From NCBI GenBank assembly GCA_004554585.1, contig SFLH01000006.1, positions 124,001 through 188,000 on the forward strand: a DNA stretch of 64,000 bases, given 5' to 3'. This stretch comes from Clostridiales bacterium. Its GTDB lineage: Bacteria; Bacillota; Clostridia; Oscillospirales; Oscillospiraceae. Shown piece after piece: positions 54,021-62,634 of this stretch. Position numbers and translations under genes: made by a program. The notes under the pieces were generated by a model that was not told where the DNA came from, made no database searches, and saw nothing but the letters and a program-made list of their open reading frames with translations. Each line of letters starts with the position of its first letter. The first letter of the stretch is position 1.

Positions 54021-54917
54021 ATGTCATTCGCAGCAGAGGTAAAGGCCGAGCTGTGCCGGGGAAAGATCGCCCGGAAGTGCTGCGCCCAGGCGGAGGCCTG
54101 CGGGGTGCTGCTGTATTGCAACCGCTTTTCCCTGGGGGAGGTGCGCATCGTCACCGAGTCGGCGGCCTTCGCCCAGCGGCTGCCGGGGCTGTTTCACAAG
54201 GCCTTTGGCCTGCGCTTTGATGAGAAGGGGGACCCGGAGGGGCCGGGGAAGCGGATCTTTTCCATCACCGACCGGGACAAGCTGGCCCTTTTGTGGGAGC
54301 TGTGCGCCTTTGACCCCAGCGGCCCGGCCCACCACATCAACTTCGGCCTGCTGGAGGAGACCCACTGCCGCCTGTCTTTTCTCCGGGGGGCCTTTCTGGC
54401 GGGGGGATCGGTCACTGACCCCCAGAAGGGCTACCACCTGGAGCTGGCCACCACCCACCTGCGGGTGAGCCGGGAGCTGGAGGTCCTGCTGCTGGAGCTG
54501 GGCTACTCCCCCAAGCAGACTGTGCGCAAGGCCAACTACATCACCTACTTTAAGCAGAGCGAGGCCATCGAGGACCTGCTCACCGCCATCGGCGCCCCGG
54601 TGTGCGCCATGGAGCTGATGAACGCCAAGGCGGAGAAGTTCCTGCGCAACGACGTCAACCGCCGGGTCAACTGCGAAGCGGCCAACGTGGATAAGACCGT
54701 GGACGCCGCCTTGGAGCAGCGCCGGGCCATCCAGATCCTCCAGGAGAAGGGGGTGCTGGAGGACCTGTCCCCCAAGCTCCAGGAGGCCGCCCGCCTGCGC
54801 CAGGCCCACCCGGAGCTCTCCCTGTCCCAGCTGGCCGCCCTGTGCGACCCGCCGGTGACCAAGTCCTCCCTGAGCCACCGGCTGCGCAAGCTCATCCAGC
54901 TGAGCGGTGAGCCTTGA
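54021..54917 (+). CDS. whiA: WhiA-family DNA-binding/division regulator
   Basis: A 298-residue WhiA-family protein, named after the Streptomyces sporulation regulator; in Bacillus it affects division and chromosome segregation. The N-terminal half is a degenerate LAGLIDADG homing-endonuclease-like fold (FLRGAFLAGGSVTDP near residue 118), and the C-terminus is a helix-turn-helix (LSLSQLAALCDPPVTKSSLSH, near residues 260-280). AAGGAGGG lies 10 bases before the ATG. It is coupled to rapZ by a 24-base gap. The next gene, a cysteine-motif protein, has its own ribosome site 63 bases on. Confidence 0.93.
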   Translation: MSFAAEVKAELCRGKIARKCCAQAEACGVLLYCNRFSLGEVRIVTESAAFAQRLPGLFHKAFGLRFDEKGDPEGPGKRIFSITDRDKLALLWELCAFDPSGPAHHINFGLLEETHCRLSFLRGAFLAGGSVTDPQKGYHLELATTHLRVSRELEVLLLELGYSPKQTVRKANYITYFKQSEAIEDLLTAIGAPVCAMELMNAKAEKFLRNDVNRRVNCEAANVDKTVDAALEQRRAIQILQEKGVLEDLSPKLQEAARLRQAHPELSLSQLAALCDPPVTKSSLSHRLRKLIQLSGEP

Positions 54918-54979
54918 GGAATGTTTTGCCTCTGAAAAAACAACCAATTACGACTCCCTATGGGAAGGAGACCTTTGCG

Positions 54980-55420
54980 ATGAATCGTTTTGAACAAGCG
55001 GCCGCCTACCATCACCGCGGCTTCAACTGCTGCCAGGCTGTCCTGGCTACCTATAGCGACCTGACCGGCCTGTCGGAGCAGGCCAGCTTTGACCTGGGGG
55101 GCGGCTTTGGGGCCGGCGCCCAGACGGGGGAACTGTGCGGGGCCATCACCGGCGCGGTGCTCACCCTGGGCCTGCTCACCCCGGTGGACCCGGAGGACCC
55201 GGTGGGCAGCAAGCGCCGCACGGGCAAGCTGGCCAAGGAGTTCCAAAAGCGCTTTCAGGAGAAGTTCGGCGACCTGCGCTGCCGGCCCCTGCTTAAGGCG
55301 GGCATCCAGGCGGCCGATCACACCCCGGCCGCCCAGGAGATGGGCCTGAGCAACCACTGTGACGTGCTCATCATTACGGCGGTGGAGATTCTGGAAGAAA
55401 TGAGAAACGAGAATTCTTGA
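54980..55420 (+). CDS. C_GCAxxG_C_C family redox-type protein
   Basis: A 146-residue protein matching the clostridial family defined by the cysteine pattern C..GCAxxG..C..C: FNCCQAV near residue 17, GELCGAITGAVLTLG near 50-64 and LRCRPLL near 98, with a last cysteine in NHCDV. The conserved cysteines suggest a redox or metal-binding role, but no function is established to my knowledge. GGAAGGAG lies 9 bases before the ATG at 54980. The stop codon falls inside the repeat-C element that follows. Confidence 0.85.
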   Translation: MNRFEQAAAYHHRGFNCCQAVLATYSDLTGLSEQASFDLGGGFGAGAQTGELCGAITGAVLTLGLLTPVDPEDPVGSKRRTGKLAKEFQKRFQEKFGDLRCRPLLKAGIQAADHTPAAQEMGLSNHCDVLIITAVEILEEMRNENS

Positions 55421-55603
55421 ACCTGCTTCGCTGGGCTTCAAGAATTGGAGAATGGCAGCTCCCTGCGCGCACGGCCCCGGAGGGGCCGCACACTTGTGAG
55501 CTGAGCAGTATTTTTTCGCCGGCGGAGCCGGTGAAAAAATGGATACGATTTGGTTCCGGCGCCTGCGGGCGCCGGAAGTCTGCGACGCCTTTTGGGGCGC
55601 GCG
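55411..55603 (-). repeat. Structured intergenic repeat C, copy 3 (inverted)
   Basis: Reverse complement of the C element at 15281 and 18478. The same four hairpins are kept with changed arms: TTCCGGCGCC/GGCGCCGGAA; TTTTTTC and CCGGC/GCCGG; CGGCCCC/GGGGCCG; ATTCTTGAA/TTCAAGAAT. It overlaps the last codons of the upstream gene and ends 33 bases before the dnaE start, on the opposite orientation from copies 1 and 2. Confidence 0.85.
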
Positions 55604-55635
55604 GACGGAGATGATGTTGAGAGGGGAGGGGTTTT

Positions 55636-58600
55636 ATGGCGTTTGTGCATCTGCATGTGCACTCGGAGTACAGTTTGCTGGATGGGGCCTGCCGCATCAC
55701 CGGGCTGGTGGACCGGGCCAAGGAGCTGGGTCAGACGGCCGTGGCGGTCACCGACCATGGGGTGATGTATGGGACCATCGACTTCTACCGGGCGGCCAAG
55801 GCCGCCGGCATCAAGCCCATCATCGGCTGTGAGGTCTATGTGGCCCCCCGCACCCGGTTCGACCGGGTCCACGAGCTGGACGACCACCCCTATCATCTGG
55901 TCCTGCTGTGCCGCAACGAGCAGGGGTACCGGAACCTCTCGGCCATGGTCAGCCGGGGCTTTACCGAGGGCTTTTACGGCAAGCCCCGGGTGGACTGGGA
56001 GCTGCTGGAGCGCTACCACGAGGGCCTCATCGCCCTGTCGGCCTGCCTGGCTGGCCAGCTGCCCCGGCTGCTGCTGGCCGGGGACTACCCCGGGGCCAAG
56101 GCCCACGCAGAGACCATGCGGGACCTCTTCGGGGAGGGGAACTACTACCTGGAACTCCAGGACCACGGCATCCCCCAGCAGAAGCAGGTGATCCAGGGCC
56201 TGGTGAAACTTCACCAGGAGACGGGCATCCCCCTGGTGGCCACCAACGACGCCCACTACCTCACCCGCCAGGACGCGGTGCTCCAGGATGTGCTCATGTG
56301 CATCCAGATGGGCAAGACCGTGGAGGACCCCAGCCGGATGCGCTTTGAGACCCCGGAGTTTTACCTCAAGTCCGAGCAGGAGATGGCCGCCCTCTTCCCC
56401 CACTGGCCCGAGGCCATTGAGAACACCGCCAAGATCGCGGATGCCTGCAACGTGGACTTCCAGTTTGGGGTCTACCACCTGCCGGAATTTAAGCTCCCCG
56501 AGGGCCGCACCGACGCCGACGCCTACTTTGAGGAGCTCTGCCGCCAGGGCTTTGCCCGGCGCTATCCTCAGGGCAGCGCCGACTATGAGAAACAATTGGA
56601 GTACGAGATGGCCATGATTCGCCGGATGGGCTTTGTGGAGTACTTCCTCATCGTCTCCGACTTCATCGGCTACGCCAAGTCCCACCAGATCCCCGTGGGG
56701 CCGGGCCGGGGCTCCGCCGCCGGGTCCATGGTGGCCTACTGCCTGGACATCACCGACGTGGACCCCATGAAGTACTCCCTCTACTTTGAACGCTTCCTCA
56801 ACCCCGAGCGGGTGTCCATGCCCGACATCGACGTGGACTTCTGCTACCGCCGCCGGGGGGAGGTCATCGACTACGTCAACCGCAAATACGGCACCGACCA
56901 CGTGGCCCAGATTGTCACCTTTGGCACCATGGCCGCCAAGGGGGCCATCCGGGACGTGGGCCGGGCCCTGAACGTGCCCTATGCCCAGGTGGACGCCATC
57001 GCCAAGCAGGTGCCCAACGCCCTGCACATCACCCTGGAGGGGGCCCTGACCGCCTCCAAACCCCTGCGGGAGATGTACCAGAGCGACCCGGTGGTCCAGA
57101 AGATCATCGACACTGCCAAGGGCCTGGAGGGCATGCCCCGCCACGCCTCCACCCACGCCGCCGGGGTGGTCATCACCCGGGACCCGGTGGATACCTACGT
57201 CCCCCTGGCCAAGAACGACGAGGCCGTGGTCACCCAATACCCCATGACCACCCTGGAGGAGCTGGGCCTGCTGAAGATGGACTTTCTGGCCCTGCGCAAC
57301 CTGACGGTGCTGGACGACGCGGTACAGATGGTCCGCCAGAGCCAGCCCGCCTTCGACCTGCGGACCATCCCCGATGATGACCCCGAGACCTTCCAGATGC
57401 TCTCCGACGGCCGCACCTGCGGGGTGTTCCAAATGGAATCGGCGGGCATGACGGGGGTGTGCGTGGGCCTGAAGCCCAAGGACATTGAGGACATCACCGC
57501 CATCATCGCCCTCTACCGCCCCGGCCCCATGGAGTCCATCCCCCGGTTCATCGCCGCCAAGCACAACCCGGACACGGTCACCTACAAAGACCCCTCCCTG
57601 GAGCCCATCCTGGCCAACACCTATGGCTGCATCGTCTACCAGGAGCAGGTCATCGAGATCTTCCGCCGCCTGGCGGGCTACTCCCTGGGCCAGGCCGACA
57701 TGGTCCGCCGGGCCATGTCCAAGAAAAAGCTCAAGGACATCCAGCGGGAGCGGGAGGCCTTCCTCCACGGCGACCCGGCCCGGAACATCGCCGGCTGCGC
57801 CGCCAACGGCATCGACCAGGCCGTGGCCGAGAGCATTTACGACGAGATCACCGACTTTGCCAACTACGCCTTCAACAAAGCCCACGCGGTCTGCTATGCC
57901 GTCGTGGCCTACCAGACCGCCTGGTTTAAGTGCCACTATCCCAAGGAGTACATGGCCGCCCTGCTCACCTCGGTGCTGGACTCCCAGGACAAGATTGCCG
58001 AGTACATCGCCGAGTGCCGGGACATGGGCATCCGCCTGCTGCCCCCGGACATCAATCAGTCCGGCCCCCACTTCACCGTGGCCGGCCAGGACATCCGCTT
58101 TGGCCTGGCCGCCCTGAAGGGGGTGGGCCGGGGCTTCACCAACCAAGTGCTGGCCGAGCGCCAGGCGGGGGGCCCCTTTGTCTCCTTTTCCGACTTCTGC
58201 CAGCGCCCGCTGGGAGAGGACCTGAACAAGCGGGTGCTGGAGAGCCTCATCCGGGCTGGCGCCTTCGACGCCATGGGGGTGCGCCGGTCCCAGCTGCTGG
58301 ACGCCTATGAGCAGCTGCTGGACAGCCTGGCCCGCAACCGCCGGAAGAACCTGGAGGGCCAGTTTGACCTCTTCTCTCAGGGACAGGAGAAGGCCGAGCC
58401 GGTGGAGCTGATCCTGCGGGACATTCCCGAGTTCTCCCCCCAGGAGCTCATGGCCATGGAGAAGGAGATCACCGGCCTCTATCTCTCCGGCCACCCCATG
58501 GACGCCTACCGGGACGTGGTCCACCAGCAGGGGGCGGTGGCCATCGGCGCGGTGCTGGAGGACTTTGCCCGGGCCGACGGCCCCCAGCAGTTTGAGGACG

Positions 58601-59106
58601 GCCAGTGGATCGCCCTGGCTGGGGTGGTGGCCTCGGTCAAGACCAAGACCACCCGCAACAACTCCCTTATGGCCTACGTCACCTTGGAGGATGCCTCGGG
58701 CAGCATGGAGATGCTGGCCTTCGCCCGCCTGCTGGAGGAGAGCGGCAGCTACCTTCAGGTGAACCTGCCCATCCTGGTTCGGGGCCGTCTGTCCGTACAG
58801 GAGGACAAGCCCCCCCAGCTCATGTGCAACCGGGTTACACCCCTGAGCCAGGTGCCCCAGGACCAGGGCGGCCCCGCCGCCGACGGGGCGCTGCTGACCG
58901 GCAAGCTCTACCTGCGCTTTCCCCGGGGGGACGACCCCCGGCTGCAGCGGGTCAGTGACCTCTTCGTGCTCTTTCCCGGCAGCCAGTCTGCCGTGCTGTA
59001 TCTGGCCGACTCCGGCCGCCGGCTGGGCGGCCGGTGCCAGCTCCACCCCGCCCTGCTCCAAGAGCTGCGGGAGCTGCTGGGCCCGGAGAACGTGGTGGTC
59101 CAGTGA
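55636..59106 (+). CDS. dnaE: DNA polymerase III alpha subunit (DnaE type)
   Basis: A replicative-type C-family polymerase. The 1156-residue protein has an N-terminal PHP domain (HVHSEYSLLDGA, residues 5-16), the palm with GPGRGSAAGS near residue 355 and the catalytic aspartates of PDIDVDF (D397-D401 region), the finger and beta-clamp-binding region, and a C-terminal OB-fold near residues 990-1070. It lacks a built-in 3'-5' exonuclease, so it is DnaE rather than PolC. In Firmicutes DnaE extends RNA primers before handing over to PolC. GAGGGGAGGGG precedes the ATG. The 5' leader is occupied by repeat C, inverted. Confidence 0.96.
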   Translation: MAFVHLHVHSEYSLLDGACRITGLVDRAKELGQTAVAVTDHGVMYGTIDFYRAAKAAGIKPIIGCEVYVAPRTRFDRVHELDDHPYHLVLLCRNEQGYRNLSAMVSRGFTEGFYGKPRVDWELLERYHEGLIALSACLAGQLPRLLLAGDYPGAKAHAETMRDLFGEGNYYLELQDHGIPQQKQVIQGLVKLHQETGIPLVATNDAHYLTRQDAVLQDVLMCIQMGKTVEDPSRMRFETPEFYLKSEQEMAALFPHWPEAIENTAKIADACNVDFQFGVYHLPEFKLPEGRTDADAYFEELCRQGFARRYPQGSADYEKQLEYEMAMIRRMGFVEYFLIVSDFIGYAKSHQIPVGPGRGSAAGSMVAYCLDITDVDPMKYSLYFERFLNPERVSMPDIDVDFCYRRRGEVIDYVNRKYGTDHVAQIVTFGTMAAKGAIRDVGRALNVPYAQVDAIAKQVPNALHITLEGALTASKPLREMYQSDPVVQKIIDTAKGLEGMPRHASTHAAGVVITRDPVDTYVPLAKNDEAVVTQYPMTTLEELGLLKMDFLALRNLTVLDDAVQMVRQSQPAFDLRTIPDDDPETFQMLSDGRTCGVFQMESAGMTGVCVGLKPKDIEDITAIIALYRPGPMESIPRFIAAKHNPDTVTYKDPSLEPILANTYGCIVYQEQVIEIFRRLAGYSLGQADMVRRAMSKKKLKDIQREREAFLHGDPARNIAGCAANGIDQAVAESIYDEITDFANYAFNKAHAVCYAVVAYQTAWFKCHYPKEYMAALLTSVLDSQDKIAEYIAECRDMGIRLLPPDINQSGPHFTVAGQDIRFGLAALKGVGRGFTNQVLAERQAGGPFVSFSDFCQRPLGEDLNKRVLESLIRAGAFDAMGVRRSQLLDAYEQLLDSLARNRRKNLEGQFDLFSQGQEKAEPVELILRDIPEFSPQELMAMEKEITGLYLSGHPMDAYRDVVHQQGAVAIGAVLEDFARADGPQQFEDGQWIALAGVVASVKTKTTRNNSLMAYVTLEDASGSMEMLAFARLLEESGSYLQVNLPILVRGRLSVQEDKPPQLMCNRVTPLSQVPQDQGGPAADGALLTGKLYLRFPRGDDPRLQRVSDLFVLFPGSQSAVLYLADSGRRLGGRCQLHPALLQELRELLGPENVVVQ

Positions 59107-59134
59107 GCCAGTATCCCAGAAAGAAAGGCTTTTT

Positions 59135-60685
59135 ATGAAACGCGTACAGAAACAAGTGCAGCAAAAGGTCATCAGCGTCTTTTCCCCCCGCTTCCAGCGG
59201 ATGTTCCTGATCATTCTGAGCATCATGCTGCAGTTTGGCATCTACGTGGTGCTGCTGGTCTATTTCAGCCAATATTTCGTCTACTTTTACTGGCTGTGCC
59301 TGGCGGTCAGCCTGGCGGTGACCTTGTTCATTTCCACCCGAAAATCAAAGATGGCTTATAAGATCGCCTGGATCATCCCCATCCTTTTGGTTCCCCTGAT
59401 CGGCGGCGTCATGTTCCTCATTCTGGGGGGCGGCCGCAACCCCTACTACCACCGGGCGGAGACCCAGCGGACCCTGAAGAGCCAGCTGCCCGATCGCCTG
59501 TCCACCACGGACCTGATGCCCTACGGCCCAGATGCCCTCCAGCAGGCCTGGTACCTGGGCCACACCGCCAGGTGTCCGGCCTATGGAAACACGGAGACGA
59601 CCTACTTCTCCACCGGGGCCGCCTTCCTGCCTGCCTTTTTGGAGGAGCTGGAAAAGGCCGAGGACTATATCTTCCTGGAGTACTTCATCATCGCCGAGGG
59701 CACGTTGTGGGACGAGGTCCTGGAGGTCCTCACCCGCAAGGCTGCCCAGGGGGTGGATGTGCGGGTGATCTACGACGGGGTGGGCTCGGCCACCACCTTG
59801 CCCCCCCACTATCCCGACCAGCTCCACCGCCGGGGCATTCTCTGCCGGGTGTTTCAGCCCCTGCTGCCCCTGCTGTCTATCCACCAGAACAACCGGGACC
59901 ACCGGAAGCTGTGCGTCATCGACGGGGTGACGGGCTTCGTCAGCGGCCTGAACCTGGCCGACGAGTATGTGGACCGGAAGGAGCGCTTTGGCTACTGGAA
60001 GGACAACGCCCTGCGCCTGCGGGGGGAGGCGGTGTGGAGCTTGACGGTCTTTTTCCTCATTATGTGGGACCACCAGAACACCCCGTCGGATTTCCGCCTC
60101 TTCCGGCCCAAGGCCTTGCCCCCTCTGAAACGGCCCGGGGGCATCGTGGTGCCCTATACCGACACCCCCAACCCCTCGGACACCATCTGCGCCGACCTGC
60201 ACCTGCAGATGATCACCAAGGCCAAGCGCTACCTCTACCTCACCACCCCCTACCTCATCATCGACGAGACCATGACCGCCGCCCTGTGCACCGCCGCCCG
60301 GTCGGGGGTGGACGTGCGCATCATGACCCCTCACATCCCGGACAAGAAGGTGGTCTTTGCGGTCACCCGCTCCAACTACCCCACCTTGCTGGCGGCCGGG
60401 GCCCGGATCTACGAGTTCACCCCGGGCTTTCTGCACAGCAAGACCGTGGTGGCAGACGACCTGTATGCCTCCGTGGGCAGCTGCAACCTAGACTACCGCA
60501 GCTTCTACCTTCAGTTTGAAAACGGCGTGTGGCTGTGCGGGGACCCGGCGGTGCTGGAGGTGCGGGACGACTTTCTGCAGACCATGGAGGTCTGCCAGGA
60601 GATCACCCACAACGACTGCAAGACCCTCTCCCTGTTCTCCCGCTTGCTTCGCTCCATCTACCGCCTCTTCTCCCCCCTGTTCTAA
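59135..60685 (+). CDS. cls: Cardiolipin synthase
   Basis: A phospholipase D-superfamily enzyme that joins two phosphatidylglycerols into cardiolipin at the membrane. The 516-residue protein has two to three N-terminal membrane helices (about residues 23-45, 48-66 and 77-97), then two HKD motifs: HRKLCVID (after NNRD, near residue 255) and HSKTVVADD near residue 438, each followed by a conserved SGLN or GSCNLD. The start ATG at 59135 lies 28 bases after dnaE with AAAGAAAGG upstream. A strong terminator follows. Confidence 0.94.
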   Translation: MKRVQKQVQQKVISVFSPRFQRMFLIILSIMLQFGIYVVLLVYFSQYFVYFYWLCLAVSLAVTLFISTRKSKMAYKIAWIIPILLVPLIGGVMFLILGGGRNPYYHRAETQRTLKSQLPDRLSTTDLMPYGPDALQQAWYLGHTARCPAYGNTETTYFSTGAAFLPAFLEELEKAEDYIFLEYFIIAEGTLWDEVLEVLTRKAAQGVDVRVIYDGVGSATTLPPHYPDQLHRRGILCRVFQPLLPLLSIHQNNRDHRKLCVIDGVTGFVSGLNLADEYVDRKERFGYWKDNALRLRGEAVWSLTVFFLIMWDHQNTPSDFRLFRPKALPPLKRPGGIVVPYTDTPNPSDTICADLHLQMITKAKRYLYLTTPYLIIDETMTAALCTAARSGVDVRIMTPHIPDKKVVFAVTRSNYPTLLAAGARIYEFTPGFLHSKTVVADDLYASVGSCNLDYRSFYLQFENGVWLCGDPAVLEVRDDFLQTMEVCQEITHNDCKTLSLFSRLLRSIYRLFSPLF

Positions 60686-60731
60686 GGACCCCAGCCCTTT
60701 CCTGGGCGGGAGACGGCGCTGCGCGTACAAC

Positions 60732-60768
60732 AGCCCCCTGGCCTCTGTCGGCCAGGGGGCTTTCGTTT
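60732..60768 (+). terminator. Terminator of cls
   Basis: AGCCCCCTGGCC pairs perfectly with GGCCAGGGGGCT (12 bp, 6-base loop), followed by TTTCGTTT. Confidence 0.85.
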
Positions 60769-60771
60769 GGG

Positions 60772-60802
60772 CAAAAATATCCCCGCCCTGAGCAGGGCGG
60801 GG
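60772..60802 (-). terminator. Terminator of the DUF4364 operon
   Basis: CCCCGCCCT pairs with AGGGCGGGG (9 bp, 4-base loop). The A-rich 60773-60780 gives a T-run on the minus strand. Confidence 0.78.
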
Positions 60803-60828
60803 AGGGATTGGTGTGGGGGAAGAGGGGC

Positions 60829-61359
60829 TTACCCCTCGTCGTTTTCCAGCAGGGCCTGGAGGATGCTCTCGTAGAGCTTTTCCGGCTGGGCCCGGAACTT
60901 TTCCGCCAGCTGGCCGGCCTGCTCCTCGGAGACGGTGAGCATGTCCAGGGTCATGATGTTGCCCTTGTCGTCGTCCAGGATCAGCCGCAGGGTCACCCCG
61001 GCGTCCTCCCGGGGCAGCAGTTCCGTCCGCACCTGGGCGTTGCGGCGGAGCACGCCGTTGACCTTGGCCAGGTTCCGGTCGCACTTGCGGCGCACGGAGT
61101 AGGCCAGGCTGCTCTCGCAGATGGTGCCGTTGCGCCGGCCCTTTTCGGTGATGGCGTACTTCTCCTCCTCCAGGCGCAGGTGGCCGGTGCTCACCAGCTC
61201 GGCCACGGACTCGGCAAAGTCGAAGTAGGACACCCCGTCGTCGCAGAAGGTCAGCTCGGCCAGGGTGGCAAAGTCCACGGGGGCGGCCACCCGGTTCATC
61301 AGGTATAGGATCAGAAATTTGATGTCCAGCTTGTCGTGGATGAAACCTGGCCGGCTCAT
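60829..61359 (-). CDS. DUF4364 family protein
   Basis: A 176-residue protein of the clostridial DUF4364 family, recognisable from IKFLILYLMNRVAAPVDFATL near the start and EEEKYAITEKGRRNG near residue 63, which looks like a winged-helix wing. The first half therefore resembles a PadR/MarR-like DNA-binding domain; the second half is strand-rich (LRLILDDDKGNIMTLDMLTV). GGAGGGAG precedes the ATG. It is 38 bases downstream of a partner gene of unknown function. Confidence 0.85.
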   Translation of the reverse strand: MSRPGFIHDKLDIKFLILYLMNRVAAPVDFATLAELTFCDDGVSYFDFAESVAELVSTGHLRLEEEKYAITEKGRRNGTICESSLAYSVRRKCDRNLAKVNGVLRRNAQVRTELLPREDAGVTLRLILDDDKGNIMTLDMLTVSEEQAGQLAEKFRAQPEKLYESILQALLENDEG

Positions 61360-61397
61360 GGCGGCTCCCTCCTTGTCCGGGGCAATTGATCATTTCA

Positions 61398-61901
61398 TTA
61401 TAGCCCCTTTCCCGGGAAAGGACAAGGCTTTTTTTCCGCGCCGGGCAGAGGCAGGCCGCCCATGGCGGCCGGAGGCGTGCCCGTCAGCAGCCACACCCCC
61501 GCCCAGGCCAGCAGCAGGTGGGGGGACAGGCCGGCGGGCCAGGGGGGCAGGGGGATTTCCTGGGGCTCCAGGCAGCGGCCGGTGAGGGTGACCAGCTCCC
61601 GCTGAAGGGCCAGGCAGGGCCGCCGGGGGGAGAGGCTGGACAAGGTGAGGGTGTCCCGGCCGTCCAGGCCGTAGCTGACCACCCAGCCGGCCTGCACGGC
61701 GCCCGCCAGAGGGGCCAGCCGGCCGGGCAGCAGCAGGACCCGGCAGCGCAGGGGTCCCTGGGGCAGCGGGCAGCCGTCGGGGGCCACCGCCACCAGGGCT
61801 GCCTGCCCCCCCGCCGGCCCCAGGGACCGGACAGGCCGGGCAAGGCCGGTGAGACAGCGGGAGAGGGACCTCCCCTGCTCCACGATTGCGATGGATTCCA
61901 A
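61398..61901 (-). CDS. Hypothetical protein, leucine/proline-rich
   Basis: Start TTG at 61901 with AAAGGAGG about 10 bases upstream; the frame continues further 5' but into the divergent promoter region. The 167-residue product is rich in L, P, G and R with hydrophobic strand-like segments (LLLAWAGVWLLTGTP near the end) and no motif I recognise. It precedes DUF4364 by 38 bases on the same strand. The coding call rests on the ribosome site and operon position; the composition is also what a chance GC-rich frame would give. Confidence 0.5.
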   Translation of the reverse strand: MESIAIVEQGRSLSRCLTGLARPVRSLGPAGGQAALVAVAPDGCPLPQGPLRCRVLLLPGRLAPLAGAVQAGWVVSYGLDGRDTLTLSSLSPRRPCLALQRELVTLTGRCLEPQEIPLPPWPAGLSPHLLLAWAGVWLLTGTPPAAMGGLPLPGAEKKPCPFPGKGL

Positions 61902-61969
61902 CAGCCCTCGCCTCCTTTCCGTCTGCTTAGTATGGGCGGTGCCCCAGGCGCTTATGCACCGGCAGGCCC

Positions 61970-61997
61970 TTGCCTTTTGCTTGTGGTCTGGTATAAT
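61970..61997 (+). promoter_or_regulatory. Promoter of the 62041-62493 gene
   Basis: TTGCCT (61970-61975), a 16-base spacer and a perfect TATAAT (61992-61997). Confidence 0.75.
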
Positions 61998-62040
61998 GGG
62001 CCCACTGCCCCTGGTTTCCGAGAGAAGGAGAAGACCTGTC

Positions 62041-62493
62041 ATGAAAAGGAAAAAACTTCGCATTCCCCTTATTGTCCTTGCCGTCATCGCCGTTCTGGTG
62101 GCCTGCTATGTGGGCTTTTTCATGCGTGCCCAGCCTCTGCTGGACTGCCTGCCCGGCACCCAGCCTCCCGCCGCCGGCGAAGTGGTCCGCTACACCCAGG
62201 ACCAGCCGGACGGCCAGTCTCTTGCCCTGGACGATCCTCAACAGGTGCAGGCCATCTGGCAGGCCATCCAGCAGACCCAGGTCCGCTTTCTGCGGGGCCG
62301 GGGAACGGCCCTGATTCCCTCGGATGGGGCCTACTATACGGTCCGCCTGACCAGTGCCGACGGCGCGTCCGTCTACGCCTTCGGGTACAACACCCAGGGG
62401 GGCATCCTCATCCAGGGATCGGACTATCGGCTGCTGGACGAGGACCTGCTGGGCCCCGCTTTGGCCGCGGTTTTCTCCCCGGCGGCGGAATGA
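62041..62493 (+). CDS. Membrane-anchored protein, unknown
   Basis: A 150-residue protein starting MKRKKLRIPLIVLAVIAVLV, an uncleaved signal anchor, followed by an extracytoplasmic domain of about 115 residues with repeated strand patterns (YYTVRLTSADGASVYAFGYN). No family is recognised; the shape resembles small regulatory domains secreted by Clostridia. GAGAAGGAGAAG precedes the ATG. It is transcribed alone from a good promoter, divergent from the DUF4364 operon. Confidence 0.7.
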   Translation: MKRKKLRIPLIVLAVIAVLVACYVGFFMRAQPLLDCLPGTQPPAAGEVVRYTQDQPDGQSLALDDPQQVQAIWQAIQQTQVRFLRGRGTALIPSDGAYYTVRLTSADGASVYAFGYNTQGGILIQGSDYRLLDEDLLGPALAAVFSPAAE

Positions 62494-62548
62494 GGCGGCC
62501 CGCCTGCTTAAAATCCGGGAAAACACCGGGAAAATTTCAAAAATACAG

Positions 62549-62577
62549 TTGATTTTTGCAGGTGGGACAAGTATAAT
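62549..62577 (+). promoter_or_regulatory. Strong promoter of the thiolase gene
   Basis: TTGATT (62549-62554), a 17-base spacer and TATAAT (62572-62577). Confidence 0.88.
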
Positions 62578-62634
62578 GTTGCGGTAATATGCTTTACACC
62601 TACCTGGTAAACTTTTTTGGAGGTACGATCTATT

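Noticed and set aside
55438..59241. A 1267-residue open frame on the minus strand opposite dnaE
   Set aside because: It is the antisense shadow of a clear dnaE gene in GC-rich DNA: glycine/leucine/histidine-rich translation, no ribosome site, no motif. The same applies to long frames opposite ileS, mutS, metG and others.
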